From: Bacillota bacterium
Lineage (GTDB): Bacteria; Bacillota; Clostridia; Acetivibrionales; JAMNYG01
Reading direction: 5' to 3'
Assembly: GCA_023622945.1 (NCBI GenBank)
Contig: JAMNYG010000111.1
Location: 1 to 36,793 of the forward strand
Length of the DNA stretch: 36,793 bases
This document shows positions 7,635 to 15,363 of this stretch, one piece after another. The notes beneath the pieces were generated by a model. The model was not told where the DNA came from and searched no databases. It was given only the letters and a program-made list of their open reading frames with translations. The position numbers and the translations under genes were made by a program. Each line of letters opens with the position of its first letter. The first letter of the stretch is position 1.

Positions 7635-8939
7635 TCATTTGTCTTCGGCTGTGAGGAAATATATGGTATCGGGCTGTATTTGGGCCGCTATGTCTGTTAC
7701 ATCCTGCTTTGTAACCTTCTTTATTTTGTTTATGAGAGTATCAAAATCATAATTGGTTCCTGCTATTACCTGGCTCAGGTAATAATCCACAATTTGCAGC
7801 TGGCTGTCTCTCATGGATTTTAAGCCGTTTTCCAAATACTTGATGGCTGAGTCGAACTCATAGTCGGTTATATTGCCTTTTTTCATGTCCTCAATTTGGT
7901 CAAATATGATTTCCAGCGCTTTATCCTTATTCTCTGCCTCTATGCCGCTGCTTATGACCATTAACCCCTTAAACCTTTCCAGCCTGGAAAAAGCATAATA
8001 TGCAAGGCTTGCTTTCTCCCTGACATTCTGGAACAGCTTGGAATGAGGGCCTCCTCCAAGTATGCTGCTGTAAACAATGAGGGAATTGTATTCTTCATCG
8101 GAGGGACCGATATTGGTTCTGAAACCTATGGACAGCTTGCCCTGGTTGACATTCATTTTTTCAGTAACGTGCCTTATTTCCTTTACATCTTTCTTGACCG
8201 GTGTTGAAACTACGTGTTTTACAGGACCCCTTTTCATGCCCGAAAACAGGTCCATCATTCCCTGGATTTTACCGTCTTCAACATCGCCGGTAATGAATAT
8301 GCTCACGGGGAGGGTGGGCAAAAATGTCCGGATGTAATATTCATAAAGTCCATTGCTGTCGATGTCTTTAAGATCATCAACAGAACCGTATTCATATATA
8401 CTGAACGGTTCATCTTTGCACATTTCTTCAAGGCACTTGTCCACCGCATATTGCAGCTTGTCGTTGATCCTTCCTTCTATCAGTTTCCTTAAATTTTCCT
8501 TCTCCTGTTCCACATAGTCGGTCCTGAAAACCTCATTTTCCAGTACAGGCTGTGTAATAATCTCATACAGCAGGCGATAAGCCTTCTCGAAAAGGCTTTC
8601 GTCATCACCTGTATATCTGTCGGATATGAATTCCATGTAAAAGTGGACTATCTGTGTTTCTCCTTTTTTCACCACACCGCAGTCAAATATGGCACCGTAC
8701 AGCTCTTCAAGGTACAGGGCGATGTCCTGCAGGGAAGGAAAGCTTTTGCATCCTCGTCTCAGCACCGCAGGCAACAGTGCATTTTTGGTCGCCCTTTCAT
8801 GGTTTAGGTTGTCATGGAAAAAAACATTAATGGTATTTGTCTTGAATTTTTCTGACCGGATTTTGTATATGTCTATTCCGTTGAAAGACCCAATCTTGTA
8901 TAAATTCTCACGTGCTGATACGTCGTTCATCAAATCCAT
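7635..8939 (-). CDS. ymfF: M16-family peptidase-like protein without zinc site, YmfF type
   Basis: This 434-residue protein is the non-catalytic M16 partner. It has the two-lobed M16 arrangement, including the GGGPHSKLFQNVREKASLAYYAFS segment in the second half. Where the zinc motif should be, the first lobe has RRGCKSFPSLQDIALYLEELYGA with no HxxEH. It pairs with ymfH immediately downstream. Two starts are possible, ATG 8939 and ATG 8930; both have an AGG-containing Shine-Dalgarno at usable distance and I cannot decide between them. A promoter is seen at 8992-9021, making this the first gene of its operon. Confidence 0.9.
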   Translation of the reverse strand: MDLMNDVSARENLYKIGSFNGIDIYKIRSEKFKTNTINVFFHDNLNHERATKNALLPAVLRRGCKSFPSLQDIALYLEELYGAIFDCGVVKKGETQIVHFYMEFISDRYTGDDESLFEKAYRLLYEIITQPVLENEVFRTDYVEQEKENLRKLIEGRINDKLQYAVDKCLEEMCKDEPFSIYEYGSVDDLKDIDSNGLYEYYIRTFLPTLPVSIFITGDVEDGKIQGMMDLFSGMKRGPVKHVVSTPVKKDVKEIRHVTEKMNVNQGKLSIGFRTNIGPSDEEYNSLIVYSSILGGGPHSKLFQNVREKASLAYYAFSRLERFKGLMVISSGIEAENKDKALEIIFDQIEDMKKGNITDYEFDSAIKYLENGLKSMRDSQLQIVDYYLSQVIAGTNYDFDTLINKIKKVTKQDVTDIAAQIQPDTIYFLTAEDK

Positions 8940-8991
8940 CCTTTCAGCCTTAAGGCAGGTTTTATCAAAAACTTGTGCTTTACTAATCTAT

Positions 8992-9021
8992 AGTATAATA
9001 AAAACCGACAATAGTATTCAA
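8992..9021 (-). promoter_or_regulatory. Sigma-A-type promoter upstream of ymfF
   Basis: On the minus strand TTGAAT (9021-9016) and TATACT (8997-8992) are 18 nt apart, about 50 nt before ymfF. On the opposite strand a TATAAT word at 8994-8999 overlaps it but lacks a good -35 at standard distance. It could still be a weak divergent promoter for the small plus-strand gene. Confidence 0.65.
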
Positions 9022-9078
9022 TATTTGGAAAGAATAATAGTTTTGAATTAATTTTCCTTATTTTTAGCATAATAATAA

Positions 9079-9139
9079 GGTACGTGGACACTTCTCAGGC
9101 CGCAAAGCACTTCTCCGCAGAAGGAGGTGTCCCCATACC
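9079..9139. repeat. Hairpin repeat related to the one at 3873
   Basis: Imperfect terminal inverted arms run GGTACGTGGACACTTCTC (9079-9096) and, at 9119-9139, the complement of GGTATGGGGACACCTCC. An inner CTTCT-CCGC-AGAAG hairpin is also present. The left arm shares GTAC-G-K-GGACACTTC with 3874-3888. It ends 28 nt before the start of the small plus-strand gene. Confidence 0.55.
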
Positions 9140-9167
9140 GCTGTTATAAAGATACGGAGGGAAAAGA

Positions 9168-9347
9168 ATGCGTACACCCACATACAGAAAATACCCGATA
9201 ACATATGAAAAAAAGAATAAGACCATCGAAGAGCCTTCTTCACAGACCGAACTGATTATAGATTTAAGCCTGTCGGCTGCAGTGGGTATTGTAGCCTTTG
9301 CATTCCTTAAAGGAGTTGTTTTCGGATATATATTAGGAAAAAAATAG
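9168..9347 (+). CDS. Small single-helix membrane protein of unknown function, plus strand
   Basis: I do not recognise this 59-residue protein. It is the only convincing plus-strand gene in the window. ATG 9168 is preceded by GGAGGG at 7-nt spacing, and the frame closes with TAG at 9345-9347. Residues 1-32 are polar and basic to acidic, beginning MRTPTYRKYPITYEKKNK. Residues about 33-56 form one hydrophobic helix with small residues (LSAAVGIVAFAFLKGVVFGYIL), and the end is GKK. It may be a small inner-membrane protein with its N-terminus in the cytoplasm. It is bounded by palindromic repeats on both sides, with ymfF divergent upstream. A minus-strand frame over the same stretch has no Shine-Dalgarno and reads as a shadow. 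Confidence 0.7.
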   Translation: MRTPTYRKYPITYEKKNKTIEEPSSQTELIIDLSLSAAVGIVAFAFLKGVVFGYILGKK

Positions 9348-9350
9348 ACG

Positions 9351-9426
9351 TGTGACAGGGGTGACAGGGGGACGGGGGTTGTGTCACCTGGTGACACAAC
9401 CCCCGTCCCCCTGTCACATCGTCACA
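9351..9426. repeat. Long perfect palindrome (28-bp arms)
   Basis: The arm 9361-9388 is the exact reverse complement of 9390-9417, with a single T (9389) at the centre. The arm begins GTGACAGGGGGACGGGGG and ends GTGTCACC. Outside it TGTGAC (9351-9356) and GTCACA (9421-9426) extend the pairing after a small bulge. It lies between the convergent ends of the small plus-strand gene and the gene at 9429. It could stop transcription in both directions, though no T tract follows. It looks like a REP/MITE-type element. Confidence 0.85.
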
Positions 9427-9428
9427 TT

Positions 9429-10334
9429 TTACAGGTACTCTACCCTGGGCCTTATGTCAAGCTTCTTCATTAAATCAAAATAGTCCTTTTCCGAAAGCTC
9501 ATGGGGCTTCTTTCCGGATACACTGACCAGCAGGGCTTCTATTACATTCGTACCAAAAGAGCGCCCGTCAAATTCGGGAGTAGTGGTAACAAGCATTTTT
9601 ACTCGCCTTTCTTTAAGGAAATCAATGTCGCTTCCGGTCACGGTATTTGTAATTATTATCTTTCCGCTCATATCTGCGGGCATATATTTCTTATTATAGT
9701 GAAAATCGCCTGCTATTATATCCGCTTTCAGATAATATGATTTAAATTTATGGGGATCATTCACTTTTTGGCTTTCGCCGGTAGGATACAGCATTGAAAA
9801 CGGAAGCCTTGATATAACCGGCATAAGTATTTTGGCCAAAATCCTGAGAGTGCTGAGTTTCCCTATGGGCACAGGGATACCAAGAGCAAACATCAAATCC
9901 CCGATAATTATTTCGCATCCGCATTCCACCAGTGCTTCAGCCATACTGAACCTGTCTATGGCACAGGTGACCAGGACCTTTTTTCCTCTGAAGTCTATTA
10001 TGTTGTTATCCCTAAGATACTTAATGGCCTGCCCTTCCAGTGTTTTTTTAACACCGGTCCCATCCACTATCGGTGAATGCTTTGCAGCTTTTATAATCGG
10101 AATTGCAGCTCTTAAAATAAACTTGTTTGGAGAGCCCCCGGACAGGTAAAGGTCAATGCCTCCCATTCCGAAGGCATCAACCTTCCCATCCAGCTCTTTT
10201 ATTTTTTCAATGGCTTTGGCTATGCTTCCGTCGGTACCGATCCTTTCAATGGTGTACCGTTCCCCGAGTATTACAGTTTCAACCTTTTTATCCCTTGAAG
10301 CCGAACCTATGCTAACACTCACTATCCTCTTCAT
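9429..10334 (-). CDS. Conserved clostridial protein, possibly quinate/shikimate dehydrogenase-like
   Basis: I cannot assign a firm function to this 301-residue protein. It begins with a beta-strand followed by ERYTIERIGTDGS and contains a glycine-rich segment (DAFGMGGIDLYLSGGSPNK, about 53-71). A Rossmann-like stretch KKVLVTCAIDRFSMAEALVECGCEIIIGDLMFALGIP follows (about 118-154). Later come NTVTGSDIDFLKERRVKMLVTTTPEFDGRSFGTNVIEA and a C-terminal helix. From memory, similar clostridial proteins carry the database name quinate 5-dehydrogenase, but no shikimate-pathway gene is nearby and I would not trust that name without a search. There are no membrane segments. The ATG has only a weak GAAAGG-type Shine-Dalgarno. 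Confidence 0.6.
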   Translation of the reverse strand: MKRIVSVSIGSASRDKKVETVILGERYTIERIGTDGSIAKAIEKIKELDGKVDAFGMGGIDLYLSGGSPNKFILRAAIPIIKAAKHSPIVDGTGVKKTLEGQAIKYLRDNNIIDFRGKKVLVTCAIDRFSMAEALVECGCEIIIGDLMFALGIPVPIGKLSTLRILAKILMPVISRLPFSMLYPTGESQKVNDPHKFKSYYLKADIIAGDFHYNKKYMPADMSGKIIITNTVTGSDIDFLKERRVKMLVTTTPEFDGRSFGTNVIEALLVSVSGKKPHELSEKDYFDLMKKLDIRPRVEYL

Positions 10335-10372
10335 CAGCCGTACCTTTCATTGCGCCAAAGTTTCGGAACCAT

Positions 10373-10389
10373 GCAGCGGTTACCGCTGC
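10373..10389. other. Hairpin between leuS and the gene at 9429
   Basis: GCAGCGG (10373-10379) and CCGCTGC (10383-10389) form a 7-bp stem with a TTA loop. The T-rich side (CTTTTAT) is on the plus strand, so it is not a clear terminator for leuS on the minus strand. Nothing else stands out in the 118-nt gap. Confidence 0.35.
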
Positions 10390-10452
10390 CTTTTATACTG
10401 CTGCTCTTATTACGAAGTAATACCTGTTCATTTTATATGAAATAATATCTGC

Positions 10453-12870
10453 CTATTTTACAACTATATTGAATATTTTTCCCGGAACGTAAATTTCCTT
10501 TACAATTTTCTTTCCTTCAATAAATTTTGTGATGTTCTCACTTTCCATGGCCACATCTTTTACTGCTTGCTGGTCAGCATCCTTGGGTACCTTTATTACA
10601 TCTCTCACCCTTCCGTTGACCTGTACGGCAATTTCAATCATATCCTCCACGGTCTTTTCCTCATCCCACTGAGGCCATTTCTGCTCATTCAGCATGCCCT
10701 CAAAACCCAGTATTTCCCAAAGTTCCTCAGTTATGTGAGGTGCAGCCGGATTTAAGAGGATAAGGAATGTCCTGAACTCACCTCTGGTTATCCTCCCCGC
10801 ATCATAGAAATCATTGACAAGGGACATCAAGGTGGCAATTGCAGTATTGAACTTCATTCTTTCAAAGTCTTCACTGACCTTTTTAATTGCCTTGTGCATG
10901 GCTGTTTCCAGCTCCGGCGAATATCCTTCTTCATCAGCCACCAGCTCCTGCAGCCTCCATACACGTTCAAGGAACCTGCGGCATCCCCTGACTCCCTGCT
11001 GGGACCATGGTATTGCCTGATCAAAGGCTCCCAGGAACATCTCGTACACCCTGAATGTGTCCGCTCCGAATTCTTCCACTATGTCATCGGGATTTATGAC
11101 ATTGCCTCTTGACTTGGACATCTTTTCGTTGTTCTCGCCAAGTATCATTCCATGTGATGTCCTCTTCTTGTAAGGTTCCGGAGTGGGTACGCACCCTATG
11201 TCATACAGGAACTTATGCCAGAAACGTGAATACAAAAGGTGCAAAGTGGTATGTTCCATTCCTCCGTTATACCAGTCCACCGGCAGCCAGTATTTCAGTT
11301 CTTCCATATCGGCAAAGGCCTTGTCATTGTGCGGATCAATGTATCTCAGGAAATACCACGAAGAACCTGCCCACTGGGGCATTGTGTCGGTTTCCCTTTT
11401 TGCCGGTCCGCCACATTTGGGACATGTGGTGTTTACCCATTCAGGTATATTGGCAAGGGGAGATTCACCGGTATCGGTTGTCATATAGTTTTCCACTTCG
11501 GGTAATGTAAGCGGAAGCTGATCTTCAGGAATGGGTACCCATCCGCACTTTTCGCATTCCACAAGGGGAATGGGCTCACCCCAGTATCTCTGGCGGGAAA
11601 ATACCCAGTCCCTGAGTTTGTAGTTGACCTTTCTCCTGCCCAACCCCTGCTCCTCAAGCCAGTCAATGATCCTAGGAATGGCTTCCTTTACCTGAAGTCC
11701 GTCAAGGAAACCGGAGTTAACCATCACGCCTGATTCGATATCCGTGTATGCTTCTTTCTCCACATCTCCGCCCTTAACCACTTCGACAATGGGAAGTCCG
11801 AATTTTTTCGCAAATTCCCAGTCTCTTGTATCATGGGCAGGAACGGCCATTATTGCTCCTGTTCCGTAAGACATAAGTACATAATCGGAGATCCATATCG
11901 GTATTTCCTTGTTGTTTACGGGATTTACGGCCATCAGCCCCATAAGAGGCACTCCGGTCTTTTCCTTGGAAATCTCGGTCCTTTCAAAATCGGATTTTTT
12001 CATTGCCTCCTCTCTGTATTTCTCAACCTGGTCCCAGTTTGTTATCTTGTCCTTCAGTTGAGAAACCACAGGATGCTCGGGAGAAAGAACCATATATGTG
12101 GCTCCGAAAAGAGTGTCAGGCCTTGTGGTGAATACCTTGATTATTATATCCTGGCCTGCAATCCTGAATTCCACTTCTGCGCCTTCAGAACGCCCGATCC
12201 AGTTCCTCTGCTGAACCTTTACTTTTTCAATGTAATCAACGGTATCCAGGTCATTCAGGAGTTTTTCAGCATATTCGGTGATTTTCAGCATCCACTGGCT
12301 TTTTACTTTCCTTATGACCTCACCGCCGCAGCGCTCGCAGACACCGTTTACCACTTCTTCATTTGCAAGTCCCACCTTACATTCGGTGCACCAGTTAATG
12401 GGAATCTCCGCTTTATATGCAAGGCCGTGTTCAAAGAGCTTAAGGAATATCCACTGGGTCCAGCGATAATAGTTGGGATCGGTAGTATTGACCTCCCTGG
12501 ACCAGTCAAAGGAAAAACCTAATGACTTCAGCTGGTTTCTGAACCTGGCCACGTTTCTTTCAGTAACGATTCTGGGATGTATTTTGTTCTTTATGGCAAA
12601 ATTCTCTGTTGGAAGCCCGAATGCATCCCAGCCTATGGGATAAAGCACATTATATCCTTCAAGCCTTCTTTTCCTGGCTATAATATCAAGTGCTGTATAG
12701 CTCCTGGGATGTCCCACGTGAAGCCCGTCGCCGGAAGGGTATGGAAACTCTACAAGAGCATAAAACTTCGGTTTTGACTTGTCAGAACTGGCTCTGAAAG
12801 TCCCTTTCTCTTCCCATATGTTCTGCCACTTCTTTTCAATTTCCCTTGGATTATACTCTTTTATATGCAT
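10453..12870 (-). CDS. leuS: Leucyl-tRNA synthetase
   Basis: LeuRS charges tRNA-Leu with leucine and edits mischarged products. I start at ATG 12870 ([16 protein letters not shown]), with AGGAGGAG 5 nt upstream, giving 805 residues, the bacterial norm; the longer frame to 13020 reads through the T-box leader. The class I HIGH motif is in [14 protein letters not shown] and KMSKS in [12 protein letters not shown]. The zinc-like cysteine pairs CTEC/CERC and CPKC lie within the catalytic body, and the editing (CP1) domain and C-terminal anticodon-binding domain are complete. Expression is controlled by the T-box leader. Confidence 0.98.
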   Translation of the reverse strand: MHIKEYNPREIEKKWQNIWEEKGTFRASSDKSKPKFYALVEFPYPSGDGLHVGHPRSYTALDIIARKRRLEGYNVLYPIGWDAFGLPTENFAIKNKIHPRIVTERNVARFRNQLKSLGFSFDWSREVNTTDPNYYRWTQWIFLKLFEHGLAYKAEIPINWCTECKVGLANEEVVNGVCERCGGEVIRKVKSQWMLKITEYAEKLLNDLDTVDYIEKVKVQQRNWIGRSEGAEVEFRIAGQDIIIKVFTTRPDTLFGATYMVLSPEHPVVSQLKDKITNWDQVEKYREEAMKKSDFERTEISKEKTGVPLMGLMAVNPVNNKEIPIWISDYVLMSYGTGAIMAVPAHDTRDWEFAKKFGLPIVEVVKGGDVEKEAYTDIESGVMVNSGFLDGLQVKEAIPRIIDWLEEQGLGRRKVNYKLRDWVFSRQRYWGEPIPLVECEKCGWVPIPEDQLPLTLPEVENYMTTDTGESPLANIPEWVNTTCPKCGGPAKRETDTMPQWAGSSWYFLRYIDPHNDKAFADMEELKYWLPVDWYNGGMEHTTLHLLYSRFWHKFLYDIGCVPTPEPYKKRTSHGMILGENNEKMSKSRGNVINPDDIVEEFGADTFRVYEMFLGAFDQAIPWSQQGVRGCRRFLERVWRLQELVADEEGYSPELETAMHKAIKKVSEDFERMKFNTAIATLMSLVNDFYDAGRITRGEFRTFLILLNPAAPHITEELWEILGFEGMLNEQKWPQWDEEKTVEDMIEIAVQVNGRVRDVIKVPKDADQQAVKDVAMESENITKFIEGKKIVKEIYVPGKIFNIVVK

Positions 12871-12894
12871 ACTTACTCCTCCTGAATTATATGT

Positions 12895-12929
12895 AAAAAA
12901 ACCTTTCATCCCTGTTAGAGACGAAAGGT
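12895..12929 (-). terminator. T-box attenuator terminator of leuS
   Basis: On the minus strand an ACCTTTC...GAAAGGT stem with an inner TCTCT/AGGGA helix is followed by seven T residues. It forms when the T-box is not bound by uncharged tRNA, and it competes with the antiterminator that contains the T-box sequence. Confidence 0.93.
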
Positions 12930-13130
12930 CATTTCGCGGTACCACTCTAATTAACGGCGATAGCCGTTCCCTCGTGCAGATGATAACGGGTTCTTCCCGG
13001 TTGAAACTACTTAATTTCATCTCAACAGCTCAGGGACGAGTTCAGAAGTCGACCGGTACCGTTTCCCACCTTACCACGGCTCTCTGTAACCGTCTGCACT
13101 CCCTACTGCTTCCCGTCAACGCTTTTTTAA
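12895..13130 (-). promoter_or_regulatory. T-box riboswitch, leucine (CTC specifier)
   Basis: This leader RNA senses uncharged tRNA-Leu. The T-box core (GAGTGGTACCGCG, TGG pairing with the tRNA CCA end) occupies 12935-12948 on the minus strand. Stem I holds the AGTA loop-E motif (about 13105). On its 3' side GAA is followed by CTC (13040-13038), a leucine codon in the specifier position, flanked by complementary GGGA/TCCC strands. The terminator at 12895-12929 completes the element. The 5' end is approximate, and I see no convincing promoter. Confidence 0.95.
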
Positions 13131-13488
13131 AAAGTGTACATTTAGCTATAACTATTCATTTGCTTAATAAAAAGCTAAACCATGTTCAACCAGCATTTAC
13201 TGTGTATATTATTCCCTGTTTTGCGCTCTGTTTTACCGATACGGTGATAATTAGTCTGACTTATGGATAAATTTAAGCGAATTAATTTACGTTATTTGAT
13301 TATAGCAAACAATATGTGTGAAATCAACCAGTGCATAGCAAAAAGCCGGTTTTAATTCCGTATTCATAAACGGAATCTCAAGATATGATTTCATCGTACC
13401 ACAACTAAGGTAACCCGTAGTGTTTAACACAGTATGCTATGAAATGACATGAATGTCATTTCATAGCATATCATTTTCCCGATAGCTA
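13131..13488. other. Intergenic region between ribF and the leuS leader
   Basis: No supported gene is present. The region is AT-rich and should contain the leuS promoter, which I cannot place with confidence. It holds the 38-nt palindrome at 13433-13470 and a smaller ATTCCGT/ACGGAAT hairpin at about 13357-13377. On the transcribed strand the smaller hairpin is followed by TAAAACCGGCTTTTT and might act as a weak terminator after ribF. Confidence 0.5.
13433..13470. repeat. 38-nt palindrome downstream of ribF
   Basis: TATGCTATGAAATGACAT (13433-13450) is exactly the reverse complement of 13453-13470, with GA between. It begins about 20 nt after the ribF stop. No T tract follows on the minus strand, so it is either a non-canonical terminator or RNA-stabilising hairpin, or a mobile palindromic element. 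Confidence 0.75.
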
Positions 13489-14421
13489 TCACAACAGGTT
13501 AAAGTAATTCCTTGCGCTAAGTATATCCCTATGCACCTGAGCGGCAAGCTCCTCCTTGCTGCTGAACTTTATCTCGTCTCTCATCCTCTTGATAAAGAAC
13601 ACTTCTATGTCTTTACCGTAAATATTATCATCAAAATCCAGCAGGTGTGTTTCCATGCACGGCCTGTCCAAACCGTCAAGAGTCGGATTTTGGCCTATAT
13701 TGGTTATGCTTGGGTATAGCTTCCCTTCACAAAGAGTTCTTGTTATATACACACCGTTTCTTGGAAGTATCAGACACCTGTCAATCCATACATTTGCAGT
13801 GGGAAAGCCCAAAGTGCTTCCCAGGCGCTTTCCGATTGTCACCTGGCCTGTTATGGAATAGTTTCTTCCAAGAAAGATGAGTGCCTTTTCCATATCCCCC
13901 CTGGATACAGCATCTCTCAGCAATGTACTGCTTACCACTTCACCATTTAACTTTATTGGAGGGATTACTATCACTTTAAACCCATATTTAACCCCTAACT
14001 CTTTCAGCAAATCTACATTGCCTTCTCTCCTGTATCCGAAGGTATAATCAAAACCTGCCACTGCAAGTTTAACCGAAAGCTTGTCCACCAATACTTCCTT
14101 TACAAAGGTTTCTGGCGGCATCATGGAAAACGTTTTGTCAAACTCCTCAAAATACAGGTAGTCCAAATCGGTCTGCGCCAAAAGGTTAATCTTCTGGCTT
14201 ACGGTAGTAAGTAAAGGAGTAAAAGAATCTTTCCTGAAAACATTCTCAGGATGTTCGGTAAAAGTATATACTACAGAAGGACAACCTTCCATTTTTGCCT
14301 GGTTTATGAGGATGTTTATCAACACCATATGTCCCACGTGCAAACCGTCAAAGGTTCCAAGTCCTACTGCTACAGGTTTTTTAAAGGAATTGTCGCGTTG
14401 TTTGCCGTATATAACCTCCAT
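13489..14421 (-). CDS. ribF: Bifunctional riboflavin kinase/FAD synthetase
   Basis: RibF phosphorylates riboflavin to FMN and adenylates FMN to FAD. The 310 residues match the family. The N-terminal adenylyltransferase domain has the HxGH motif in GTFDGLHVGH (about 22-31) and the SSTLLRD motif (about 164-170; usual form SSTRIR). The C-terminal flavokinase domain has GKRLGSTLGFPTANV (about 196-210), GVYITR, NIGQNPTLDG and ETHLLDFDDNIYGK. The start ATG follows GGTGGGAG and lies 20 nt after truB, so it is the last gene of the rimP operon. Confidence 0.97.
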   Translation of the reverse strand: MEVIYGKQRDNSFKKPVAVGLGTFDGLHVGHMVLINILINQAKMEGCPSVVYTFTEHPENVFRKDSFTPLLTTVSQKINLLAQTDLDYLYFEEFDKTFSMMPPETFVKEVLVDKLSVKLAVAGFDYTFGYRREGNVDLLKELGVKYGFKVIVIPPIKLNGEVVSSTLLRDAVSRGDMEKALIFLGRNYSITGQVTIGKRLGSTLGFPTANVWIDRCLILPRNGVYITRTLCEGKLYPSITNIGQNPTLDGLDRPCMETHLLDFDDNIYGKDIEVFFIKRMRDEIKFSSKEELAAQVHRDILSARNYFNLL

Positions 14422-14441
14422 AGATAACTCCCACCACGAAA

Positions 14442-15350
14442 TTAAACGAATTGCTTTATTGCCCTTACCATAAGTCCCCGATTTCCTGCCTGAACCTTGC
14501 CAAGTGCAAGAAACCTGTTGCTCACATCATAGACTCTTACAATGTCTCCAGCTTTTGCACCGGATGTGCTTAACCTGGCCGGTGCTCCGTTAAGCAGCTT
14601 CCTTGCTTCAGTCTCATCAGCCAGCATTTCCCTGCCGTATCCCTTGAATACCTCATCTACAGGAATGATGATGTCCGAAAGTTTACATGAATTTACGGCC
14701 TCGATTACCTCCTGAAGAGTGACCGATTCGGTAATTTTAAACGTACCTGACCTAAGCCTTACCAGAAAGGACATAACTCCCCCGCAACCAAGCCTGTCCC
14801 CTATGTCGGAACATAAGGTCCTTATATAGGTGCCTTTGGAACAGGAAACATCGAACAAAACCCTGTTATCTTCGATTTTAACTATATCCAGTGAATAAAT
14901 TTTCGCTTCTCTTGGTGTACGGTCAATGGTTATTCCTTTTCTGGCCAGTTCATAAAGCTTTTTCCCTCCCACTTTGACTGCAGAATACATGGGAGGAGTT
15001 TGTATAATGGTACCGGTGAACTCCCTGAATACGCTCACTATCAGTTCTTTTGACACTGATACTTCAGAAGTTGAAATAATGCTTCCGGTGGTATCCTGGG
15101 TGTCTGTGGAAATCCCCAGGGTAAGTTCAGCCCTGTAGGCTTTGTCACCGTCAATTAAGTACTCGATAGCCCTGGTGGCTTTCCCTATACAAACCGGCAG
15201 CACCCCGGCCACGTCGGGATCCAGCGTCCCGGCATGGCCAATCTTTTTAATTCCTAAAGCTCCCCTGAGAAAGGTAATCACATCAAAAGAAGTCATTCCG
15301 GGAGGTTTGAGAATATTCAGAATTCCATTGATCTCAAAGTCCTTTTTCAT
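14442..15350 (-). CDS. truB: tRNA pseudouridine(55) synthase
   Basis: TruB isomerises U55 in the T-loop of tRNAs. The catalytic aspartate is D44 in GHAGTLDPDVAGVLPVCIG. Other family segments are ILNILKPPGMTSFDVI at the N-terminus, PPMYSAVKVGGKKLYELARKG in the middle, and CSKGTYIRTLCSDIGDRLG, followed by a C-terminal PUA-like region. At 302 residues the length is normal. ATG is preceded by AAAGGTG and lies 13 nt after nrnA. Confidence 0.98.
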   Translation of the reverse strand: MKKDFEINGILNILKPPGMTSFDVITFLRGALGIKKIGHAGTLDPDVAGVLPVCIGKATRAIEYLIDGDKAYRAELTLGISTDTQDTTGSIISTSEVSVSKELIVSVFREFTGTIIQTPPMYSAVKVGGKKLYELARKGITIDRTPREAKIYSLDIVKIEDNRVLFDVSCSKGTYIRTLCSDIGDRLGCGGVMSFLVRLRSGTFKITESVTLQEVIEAVNSCKLSDIIIPVDEVFKGYGREMLADETEARKLLNGAPARLSTSGAKAGDIVRVYDVSNRFLALGKVQAGNRGLMVRAIKQFV

Positions 15351-15363
15351 TTTGCTGACACCT

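Noticed and set aside
9045-9080. A strong plus-strand promoter for the small gene (TTGAAT near 9044 with TAATAA near 9071)
   Set aside because: The spacing is about 20-21 nt, too long for sigma-A; I could not support a promoter with confidence.
9095-9397. Minus-strand 100-codon frame over the small plus-strand gene
   Set aside because: It spans the palindrome, has no Shine-Dalgarno and a proline- and threonine-rich low-quality sequence. The plus-strand frame has a better start and a membrane-protein composition.
9351-9426. CRISPR repeat or array
   Set aside because: There is one palindrome only, with no regularly spaced repeats and no cas genes in the window.
12779-13270. Plus-strand 163-codon frame over the leuS start and T-box
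   Set aside because: The region is explained by LeuRS codons and a T-box with all its parts; the plus-strand frame has no start signal.
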